DNA of 50,041 nt from Kofleriaceae bacterium (lineage in GTDB: Bacteria > Myxococcota_A > Polyangia > Haliangiales > Haliangiaceae). The position numbers and the translations under genes are program-made. Of the stretch, positions 39,951 to 47,913 are shown piece after piece (within the stretch, counting starts at the first letter, position 1; the number at the start of each line of letters is the position of its first letter). The DNA is taken from the NCBI GenBank assembly GCA_020633495.1, contig JACKDR010000039.1, forward strand, positions 1 to 50,041, given 5' to 3'. The notes under the pieces are model-generated. The model saw only the letters and a list, made by a program, of their open reading frames with translations, was not told the origin of the DNA and did not search any database.

Positions 39951-40471
39951 GACAGCGGCTCCGCCAGCACCCGCGCGGTCTGCGCGGCGCGGTACGCGGC
40001 CAGCCGGGTCCGGACGCCGTCGTCGAGGCGGGCGACGATCGCCGCCGCCAGCAGGCCGGCGTTGACCGCGCCGGCCTCGCCGATCGCCAGCGTGCCGACC
40101 GGGACGCCGCGCGGCATCTGGACGATCGACAGGAGCGAGTCCATGCCCGACAGGGTCCGCGACTGCACCGGCACGCCCAGCACCGGCAGCGCGGTCTTGG
40201 CCGCGGTCATGCCGGGCAGGTGGGCGGCGCCGCCGGCGCCGGCGATGATGACGTGCAGGCCGCGGGCCTCGGCGGTCGAGGCGTAGTCGAAGAGCAGGTC
40301 CGGCGTGCGGTGCGCCGACACGACGCGGCGCTCGTGGGGCACGCCGAGCTCGGTCAGCACCTCGCTGGCCAGGCGCATCGTGGCCCAGTCGCTCTTCGAG
40401 CCCATGATGATGCCGACCAGCGGAGCACCGGGCGGCGGCGGGGGGGTGTCGGACGGATCGCTGGAGGTCAT
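39947..40471 (-). CDS. purE: 5-(carboxyamino)imidazole ribonucleotide mutase
   Basis: The 174-residue protein is a class I PurE that turns N5-CAIR into CAIR. Signature segments are VGIIMGSKSDWATM, RRVVSAHRTPDLLFDYA with the catalytic His, VIIAGAGGAAHLPGMTAA, and PVQSRTLSGMDSLLSIVQMP. The N terminus carries a Pro-rich extension of about 14 residues. Its ATG shares bases with the stop codon of the sua5-like gene (ATGA) and its own TGA overlaps purK, giving a compact three-gene operon. Confidence 0.95.
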   Translation of the reverse strand: MTSSDPSDTPPPPPGAPLVGIIMGSKSDWATMRLASEVLTELGVPHERRVVSAHRTPDLLFDYASTAEARGLHVIIAGAGGAAHLPGMTAAKTALPVLGVPVQSRTLSGMDSLLSIVQMPRGVPVGTLAIGEAGAVNAGLLAAAIVARLDDGVRTRLAAYRAAQTARVLAEPLS

Positions 40472-41448
40472 GACGTCCCTGGGTCGCGGGGGCCCGCGGC
40501 GCGGCGCAGGCGGTCGGCGATGGCCGCGCCCAGCCCGACCTCGTCGGGGAGCGCGGCGACGATGACGTCGACGCCGGCGGCGTCGAGCTCGCGCAGCGCC
40601 GCGTACAGGCGGCGCGCGGCGGCGGCGAGGTCGTCGGGCAGGGCCAGGCGCTGGACCCCGGCCGGCAGGGTCGCGGCGGCCAGGGTCGACGCGGTGGCCA
40701 GGACGCCGAGGTGCGGCGCGCCGACGTCGCGGAGCGCGGCGGCCAGCTCGCCGGGCGCGACCGCGATCAGCCGGGCCCGCGGCGCGTAGTGCGACGGCAG
40801 CGAGCCGGGGACCTGCGGCGACGCCGCGGTCGGCGCCGCCAGGCGGACGCCGAGCACCGCCTCGAGCGCCTCGCGCGACACGCCGCCGGGCCGCAGCAGC
40901 GCCGGCGGTCGCGACGTCACGTCGACGATCGTCGACTCGACGCCGACCTCGCAGGGGCCGCCGTCGAGGACGTAGTCGACGACGTCGCCGAGGTCGGCGA
41001 CGACGTGGTCCGCGGTGGTCGGGCTGAGGCCGCCGAACCGGTTGGCGCTGGGCGCGGCGACGCCGCCGCCGAAGCGACCGAGCAGCGCGCGGGCCAGCGG
41101 GTGATCCGGGACGCGCAGCCCGACGGTGTCGCGGTCGCCGGTGACCGCGGCGGCGACCTGGGGGCCGCGCGGCACGATCAGCGTCAGCGGCCCGGGCCAG
41201 AACCGGTCGGCCAGCAGCTGGGCCGCCGCCGGCACCTCGGCCGCCCAGCCGGCCAGCGGCGCGCCGGGGCCGAGGTGGACGATCAGCGGGTGATCGACGG
41301 GCCGCCCCTTGGCCGCGAAGATGCGCGCGACCGCGGCGTCCGACGACGCGTCGGCGCCGAGGCCGTAGACGGTCTCGGTGGGGAAGGCGACCAGCCCACC
41401 CTCGCGAAGGACGGTGATGGCCGCGTCGAGGTCGGTGCCGCGGCGCAT
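40468..41448 (-). CDS. L-threonylcarbamoyladenylate synthase (Sua5 type)
   Basis: The 326-residue protein makes threonylcarbamoyl-AMP for the t6A37 modification of ANN-decoding tRNAs. The YrdC domain has GGLVAFPTETVYGLGADA, the AKGRPVDHPLIVH Lys-Gly-Arg motif, FWPGPLTLIV, TVGLRVPDHP and APSANRFGGLSPTTA. A C-terminal Sua5 domain with SHYAPRARL gives the longer Sua5 type rather than the short TsaC type. ATG 41448 (MRRGTDLDAAITVL) is chosen over an in-frame GTG at 41517. Its stop overlaps the purE start. Confidence 0.93.
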   Translation of the reverse strand: MRRGTDLDAAITVLREGGLVAFPTETVYGLGADASSDAAVARIFAAKGRPVDHPLIVHLGPGAPLAGWAAEVPAAAQLLADRFWPGPLTLIVPRGPQVAAAVTGDRDTVGLRVPDHPLARALLGRFGGGVAAPSANRFGGLSPTTADHVVADLGDVVDYVLDGGPCEVGVESTIVDVTSRPPALLRPGGVSREALEAVLGVRLAAPTAASPQVPGSLPSHYAPRARLIAVAPGELAAALRDVGAPHLGVLATASTLAAATLPAGVQRLALPDDLAAAARRLYAALRELDAAGVDVIVAALPDEVGLGAAIADRLRRAAGPRDPGTS

Positions 41449-41546
41449 GCGGGAACGCCGAGTGTCGCCGCGGCGCGCCCGCTCGGCAACCGGCGAAGCC
41501 GGTTCGTGGCGTGACACCGTGGTGGTTCGCGGGCCAGACTCGGGGC

Positions 41547-42929
41547 ATGCACCCCGCGCCGTCCTCGCCCGCCGCCGCCCCCGTCCCCGGTCCCGTGCGG
41601 TTCGGCGAGCTGCGAGGCCTGCCGGTGGTCGGCAAGCTGCTCGATTTCCGGCGCGATCGCCTGGGCCTGCACGACGAGTGCGCGCGCACCGGCGACATCG
41701 TGCGGTTCCCGATGCTGACCCGTCACGTCTACTGCATCAGCTCGCCCGAGCTGGTGCCGGCGCTGCTGGTCGACAACCAGGACGCCTTCGTCAAGGCGCC
41801 CGGGCTGGCCACCTACGGTCGCGCCCTGCTCGGCGACGGCCTGCTCACCGCCGAGGGCGATCGCCACCGCCGCGAGCGCAAGCTGCTGGCGCCGGCGTTC
41901 GCGCCGAAGCGCATCGCCGCCTACGGCGACGTCATGGCCGGCCTCACCGAGCGCATGGCGGCGAGCTGGCGCGACGGCCAGGGCCTCGACGTCGCCGCCG
42001 AGATGATGCACCTGACCCTGGCGATCGTCGGCCGCACCCTGTTCGACGCCGACATCGGCGGCGACGCCGCGGTGGTCGGCGAGGCGCTCACCGAGGGCAT
42101 GGAGTTCATGATCGACCGGCTCAGCCTGCCGCTGCCGATGACCTGGCCGCTGCCGTCGAACAAGCGCATGGCGGCGGCGGTGGCGCGCCTCGACGACGTC
42201 GTCTTCCGGATCATCGCCGAGCGCCGCGCCGCGCCCGGCGATCGCGGCGACGTCATGTCGATGCTGCTCGAGGCCCGCGACGACGACGGCGGCGGCATGA
42301 CCGATCGGGACGTCCGCGACGAGATCATGACGCTGATGCTGGCCGGCCACGAGACCACCGCCAACGCGCTGGCGTGGACCTGGTACCTCCTGAGCCAGCA
42401 CCCGACCGCGTACGATCGCCTGTGCGCCGAGGTCGACCAGGTGCTGGGCGGCCGGACCCCGACGGTGGCCGACCTGCCGCGGCTGCCGTGGGCGCTGCAG
42501 GTGATCGAGGAGGCGATGCGGCTGTACCCGCCGGCGTACGTGACCGCGCGGATGGCGACCCGGCCGGTGCGGATCGGCCCGGTCGAGGTGCAGCCGCGCG
42601 AGGTCGTGATGGTGACGATCCGCGGCATCCACCGCCGCCCCGACCTGTGGCCGGAGCCGGCCGTGTTCCGCCCCGATCGCTTCACCGAGGCGGCCAAGCG
42701 GGCCCGGCCCCGCTACCACTACATGCCGTTCGGCGCCGGCCCGCGGATCTGCATCGGCAACCACTTCGCGCTGCAGGAGGCCCACCTCATCGTCGCGACC
42801 CTGGCGCAGCGGTGGCGGTTCCGTCTGATGCAGCCCGCCGACATCGAGCCCGAGCCGCTGGTCACGCTGCGGCCGCGCGGCGGCGTCCACGTCGAGGCGA
42901 TCGCGCGTCGCCCGGCGGCGCGGGCGTAG
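41547..42929 (+). CDS. Cytochrome P450 monooxygenase
   Basis: The 460-residue protein shows the full P450 pattern: I-helix LAGHETTANAL with the oxygen-activating Glu-Thr-Thr, K-helix EEAMRLYPP (ExxR), and heme loop FGAGPRICIGNHFAL with the axial Cys at residue 402. The N terminus has no membrane anchor, so it is a soluble bacterial P450. The sequence style resembles fatty-acid or terpene-oxidising long-chain P450s (CYP4/CYP102-like), but substrate assignment would be a guess. No reductase or ferredoxin gene is adjacent. It diverges from the sua5-like gene. Confidence 0.95.
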   Translation: MHPAPSSPAAAPVPGPVRFGELRGLPVVGKLLDFRRDRLGLHDECARTGDIVRFPMLTRHVYCISSPELVPALLVDNQDAFVKAPGLATYGRALLGDGLLTAEGDRHRRERKLLAPAFAPKRIAAYGDVMAGLTERMAASWRDGQGLDVAAEMMHLTLAIVGRTLFDADIGGDAAVVGEALTEGMEFMIDRLSLPLPMTWPLPSNKRMAAAVARLDDVVFRIIAERRAAPGDRGDVMSMLLEARDDDGGGMTDRDVRDEIMTLMLAGHETTANALAWTWYLLSQHPTAYDRLCAEVDQVLGGRTPTVADLPRLPWALQVIEEAMRLYPPAYVTARMATRPVRIGPVEVQPREVVMVTIRGIHRRPDLWPEPAVFRPDRFTEAAKRARPRYHYMPFGAGPRICIGNHFALQEAHLIVATLAQRWRFRLMQPADIEPEPLVTLRPRGGVHVEAIARRPAARA

Positions 42930-42970
42930 CGGCGGCGCGACCGTCGACCGGGACGATCTTTCGTCGCGCG

Positions 42971-43792
42971 CTACGCCACCTTCGTGCCGGTGGCGCGGGC
43001 CAGCTCGCCGGCGATCAGCCGGGCCCGGGCCTGGTCGGCGAGCGCGCCGGTGAGGACGATCGGCCGGTGGGCGCCGAGGGCCCGCACCTTGTACACGGTG
43101 GTGTCGGTGTCGGGCGCCCAGTCGGCGTCGACGTCGAAGGCGGCGAGCTTCGCCCGCGGCACCCGACGACGGCGCCACGCCACCGGCCACGGCACCACGC
43201 CCTGGCGCGCGGTGATCGCGTCGGCGTCGACGGTGATCCGGTTGCCGCGGTTGCCCAGCAGCGCGGCGGCGTTCCACGCCGCGACCGCGCACGCCGCCGC
43301 GAACCACGACGGCGCCAGGCCGTACGGCAGCGTCGCCGGCCCGCCGCGCACGACCCACACGCCCAGCACCAGCAGCGCGAACGCCGGCAGCGGGTACAGC
43401 AGCATCGTCGAGACGAAGTTGCCGACGTCCCAGGCCGACCACGACAGGGTCATGCCCGCGCTGGTGATGTGGACCGTGACCCCGTGCTCGGTCCGGCGGC
43501 CGGGGACGAGGCGCTCGGCCGGGACCTTCGGCGCCCGGCGCGCGGCGGCGGCGGCGCGGTCGGCGGCGGCGGCGCGCTCGGCCTCGGCGCGGTCGGCGGC
43601 GGCGCGGTCGGCGGCGGCGCGGTCGGCGGCGGCAGCGCGGCCGGCGGCGCGATCGACGGCGGCGGCGCGGTCGGCCTCGGCGCGGTCGGCCTCGGCCTCG
43701 GCCTCGGCCAGCTTGGCCTTGGTCTCGGCCAGCTCGCGCTCCAGGGCGGTCACCCGGTGCAGCGCGGCCTCGTGATCGTCGCGGAAGGTCAC
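42971..43792 (-). CDS. Coiled-coil protein with two membrane helices
   Basis: The 273-residue protein starts at GTG 43792. Residues about 5-90 form an Ala/Arg/Glu/Asp-rich coiled coil (ERELAETKAKLAEAEAEAD, then AAADRAEAERAAAAD repeats). Two hydrophobic segments follow, about 130-150 (VSTMLLYPLPAFALLVLGV) and 163-180 (WFAAACAVAAWNAAALLG). The C-terminal 85 residues look like a small PH-like beta domain (ITVDADAITARQGVVPWPV, then AFDVDADWAPDTDTTVYKVR). I do not recognise the family. The coiled coil is probably cytoplasmic. It ends near the P450 gene, to which it is convergent. Confidence 0.7.
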   Translation of the reverse strand: MTFRDDHEAALHRVTALERELAETKAKLAEAEAEADRAEADRAAAVDRAAGRAAAADRAAADRAAADRAEAERAAAADRAAAAARRAPKVPAERLVPGRRTEHGVTVHITSAGMTLSWSAWDVGNFVSTMLLYPLPAFALLVLGVWVVRGGPATLPYGLAPSWFAAACAVAAWNAAALLGNRGNRITVDADAITARQGVVPWPVAWRRRRVPRAKLAAFDVDADWAPDTDTTVYKVRALGAHRPIVLTGALADQARARLIAGELARATGTKVA

Positions 43793-43846
43793 CGTCGTCG
43801 AGCCTACCAGGCCGCTGCGCGCCGCGGCGCCGCGACCGTGACCGCG

Positions 43847-44434
43847 TCACGCGTGCGGCATCGTCGCGGCGACGCTGGGCCGGGTCGCCAGCTCGGCGCG
43901 CAGCTCGGTGAACAGGCCCGCGGTCTGGTAGGTGTCGCGGAAGTCCATCCAGTCGAGGGTGCACGCCAGCGACATCTCGGCGAGGCCGAGCGCGGCGCCG
44001 TCGCCGAACCGGCCGGCGCGGTGCTCGCCGTCGAGCCAGTCGAAGATCGCGTCGATGCGGGCGCGCTGGCGCTGCGCGAACGGCATGGCGGCGACGTCGT
44101 GGCCGTCGCGGCGCCGGTAGAACACCTGGATCGCGCTGTCGAGGGCGCCGTCGATCGCGTTGAGCAGGTTGGCGGCGTGCCAGCGATCGCCGGGGGCGGC
44201 CAGGCCGCCCCAGCCGTGGGTCGTGACGATCCAGTCGCAGATCGTGCGCGAGTCGAACAGGATCCGGCCGTCGACCTCGATCACCGGCACCTTCCAGATC
44301 GGCGACACCAGCCGCAGGGCCGCCTGGCCGTCGGGGGTCGCGGTGTCGACCAGGTCGAAGGGGACGTCGGCCTCGAGCGCCGCGATCCGGACCCGGCGGA
44401 CGTACGGCGAGGTGGTGGTGCCGAAGAGCTTCAT
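43847..44434 (-). CDS. Glutathione S-transferase-family protein
   Basis: The 195-residue protein begins MKLFGTTTSPYVRRVRIAAL, the thioredoxin-like N domain with Ser/Tyr near the catalytic position. Next come SPIWKVPVIEVDGRILFDS with the cis-Pro and the Asp-Ser that contact glutathione, and an all-helical C domain (LGLAEMSLACTLDWMDF). ATG 44434 is chosen over an in-frame start at 44452 because MKLFG is the typical start. It would conjugate glutathione to electrophiles or act in redox repair; the partner biosynthetic gene gshA is in the same window. It diverges from the amine oxidase gene. Confidence 0.9.
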   Translation of the reverse strand: MKLFGTTTSPYVRRVRIAALEADVPFDLVDTATPDGQAALRLVSPIWKVPVIEVDGRILFDSRTICDWIVTTHGWGGLAAPGDRWHAANLLNAIDGALDSAIQVFYRRRDGHDVAAMPFAQRQRARIDAIFDWLDGEHRAGRFGDGAALGLAEMSLACTLDWMDFRDTYQTAGLFTELRAELATRPSVAATMPHA

Positions 44435-44532
44435 GGCCGCAGTGTGACTCACCGCGCCCGGGTGAGGGAGGCCGTCGCGCGTGAAGCGCGCTCGCCGTTT
44501 CCTTCGCCGGGGCCCGCTGGTAGCGTCGCGTC

Positions 44533-45891
44533 GTGGCGCTGCTGTCCCGAGAGATCGACGTCGCGATCGTCGGCGCCGGGCTGTCGGGCCTGTCCGCGGC
44601 GCGCGCGCTCGCCGCCACCGGCGTCGACGTCGCGGTGCTCGAGGCGCGCGATCGGGTCGGCGGCCGCACGCTGTCGCGGAAGGTCGGGCGCGACGTCCTC
44701 GATCTCGGCGGCCAGTGGATCGGGCCGACCCAGGACCACGTCGCCCGGCTGGCCGAGGAGCTCGGGGTCCACACGTTCCCGCAGTACGCCCACGGCCGCC
44801 GCCTGATCATGCGGGGCGGCGAGGTCGCCAGCTACCGGGGCTTCCTGCCCAAGGTGCCGGTGCTCGACCGCGCCGAGGCGGTGCTGCGGATCGCCCAGCT
44901 CGAGCGCCTGGCCCGCCAGATCGCGCTCGACGCGCCCGGCCGCCACCGCAAGGCGACGATCTGGGACCGCATGACCGTCGCCGACTACGTCGGCTCGATC
45001 CGCCGCGCCGGCGCCCGCGACCTGCTGACGATCGCCACCGAGATGGTGTTCGCCGCCGAGCCGCACGAGATCTCGTTCCTGTACTTCCTGTACTACCTGC
45101 GTGCCGGCGGCGGCCTGATCAAGCTCACCGAGGTCCGCGGCGGCGCCCAGGAGCGGCGGTTCGTCGAGGGCGCCCAGGCGCTGTCGATCCGCATGGCCCG
45201 CGACCTCGGCGCCGCGGTCCACCTCGACGTCGCGATCGGCGCGATCGAGCAGGACGGCCGCGGCGTCACGCTGCGGACCAGCCGCGGCCCGGTGCGCGCC
45301 CGCTACGCGATCGTCGCGATCCCGCCGGCGCTGTCGGCCCGGGTCGACCTCGGCGCGGCGCGCACCGCGGCGCGGGCCCGGGTCGAGCGCGACATGCCGA
45401 TGGGCTCGGTGATCAAGTGCCTGGCGACCTACCCGCGGCCGTTCTGGCGCGACGCCGGCCTGTCCGGCGAGGCGATCACCTCCGACGGCGTCGTCCGCGC
45501 CACCTTCGATGACAGCTCGCACGACGGCCGCCAGGCCGCGCTGGTCGCGTTCGTGATCGGCGACGCCGCCCGGCGGTGGTCGCGCCAGCCGGCCGAGGCC
45601 CGGCGCGCCGCGGTGCTCGCCGACCTGGTCCGGCTGTTCGGTCCGGCGGCCGGACATCCGGATCAGTACGTCGATCAGGACTGGCTGGCCGAGCCGTACA
45701 GCGGCGGCTGCTACGTCGGCGTCATGGCGCCGGGCGTCCTCGCCGAGCACGCCGCGGCGCTGCGCGAGCCGGCCGGGCGGATCCACTTCGCCGGCACCGA
45801 GAGCGCGACCGCGTGGGTCGGCTACTTCGACGGCGCGATCTCGGCGGGCCAGCGCGCCGCCGCCGAGCTGCTCGAGCGGATCCGCGGCTGA
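44533..45891 (+). CDS. Flavin monoamine oxidase, eukaryotic-MAO-like
   Basis: The 452-residue flavoprotein starts at GTG 44533. The FAD-binding N terminus reads VAIVGAGLSGLSAARAL and EARDRVGGRTLS, then LDLGGQWIGPTQDH. The substrate domain contains VFAAEPHEISFLYFLYYLR. The C-terminal flavin motif is HFAGTESATAWVGYFDGAIS. The segment PYSGGCYVGVMAPG keeps the Cys (residue 393) that holds FAD covalently in animal MAO-A/B. No signal peptide and no C-terminal membrane anchor are seen. It would oxidise an amine to an aldehyde plus hydrogen peroxide and ammonia. TAGCGT is 12 bases before the GTG. Confidence 0.93.
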   Translation: MALLSREIDVAIVGAGLSGLSAARALAATGVDVAVLEARDRVGGRTLSRKVGRDVLDLGGQWIGPTQDHVARLAEELGVHTFPQYAHGRRLIMRGGEVASYRGFLPKVPVLDRAEAVLRIAQLERLARQIALDAPGRHRKATIWDRMTVADYVGSIRRAGARDLLTIATEMVFAAEPHEISFLYFLYYLRAGGGLIKLTEVRGGAQERRFVEGAQALSIRMARDLGAAVHLDVAIGAIEQDGRGVTLRTSRGPVRARYAIVAIPPALSARVDLGAARTAARARVERDMPMGSVIKCLATYPRPFWRDAGLSGEAITSDGVVRATFDDSSHDGRQAALVAFVIGDAARRWSRQPAEARRAAVLADLVRLFGPAAGHPDQYVDQDWLAEPYSGGCYVGVMAPGVLAEHAAALREPAGRIHFAGTESATAWVGYFDGAISAGQRAAAELLERIRG

Positions 45892-46386
45892 GCGCCGCGG
45901 CGCGCGCGAAGCGCCCGCCGCGGCCCGGCGTGCCGCGACCGCGCGCCGGCTACAGGATGCTCTGGGCGCTGGTGGTCACGAGCTTGATGAACTCCTCGCG
46001 GGTCGCCAGCTCGAGGAAGACGCCGCGCACGGCGCTGGTCACCAGCCGGGCCTCGTGGGCACCGACGCCGCGCGCCGCCATGCACAGGTGCAGGCCCTCG
46101 ACGAAGACCGCCGAGCCCTGGCTGTCGAGGTTCTCGTGCAGGACCTGGGCGAGCTCGTGGGTCAGGTCCTCCTGCAGCGTCGGGCCGCGCGCCATCAGGC
46201 GGGCCAGCCGCGACAGCTTGGACAGCCCGAGGACCTTGCGGGTCGGGATGTAGGCCAGCGAGATCCGGTAGATGACCGGCAGCAGGTGGTGCGGGCACAC
46301 GCCGAACGCGGTGTTGCCGCGCGAGATGACCATCTCGCCGTACTTGGCGGGGAAGGTCTTGGCCAGGAGCTCGTCGATCTCGGCGT

Positions 46387-47679
<1,293 letters not shown>

Positions 47680-47699
47680 CGCGCAACGCTAGCACGGGC

Positions 47700-47728
47700 C
47701 CCGGGTCACCCCCGGGCGGTGACCCGGG
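47700..47728. other. Perfect 11-bp inverted repeat between mutY and the cytochrome gene
   Basis: CCCGGGTCACC (47700-47710) and GGTGACCCGGG (47718-47728) pair perfectly around the 7-base loop CCCGGGC. It lies 21 bases ahead of the mutY start in the divergent gap and could be an operator or an RNA hairpin. Confidence 0.85.
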
Positions 47729-47821
47729 AGCGGCGAGCGGCGCTCGGCCTGCACCTGATTCAGCGGTCTTGGGCCACCGGGCGCTCCGCACGGCTTGCGC
47801 CACTTCCGGGCCCGGCAAACG

Positions 47822-47846
47822 CGGGACGCAGAACTTGCGCGTCCCG
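47822..47846. other. 8-bp hairpin upstream of the cytochrome gene
   Basis: CGGGACGC (47822-47829) and GCGTCCCG (47839-47846) form a perfect stem with a 9-base loop. It lies about 25 bases ahead of the candidate sigma-54 promoter, where it could be a binding site for a regulator. Confidence 0.7.
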
Positions 47847-47869
47847 GGCGCCATACGTGAGGGTTCGGG

Positions 47870-47885
47870 AGGCACGGCACGTGCT
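47870..47885 (+). promoter_or_regulatory. Candidate sigma-54 (-24/-12) promoter of the decaheme cytochrome
   Basis: AGGCACGGCACGTGCT fits TGGCACGN4TTGCW with only two mismatches. The invariant GG (47871-47872) and GC (47883-47884) are correctly spaced at 12 bases. The predicted transcription start near 47896 leaves an 18-base leader that includes the AAAGGA ribosome binding site before ATG 47914. Confidence 0.45.
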
Positions 47886-47913
47886 GATAGGCCACGGCGA
47901 AAGGATCGTCCCC

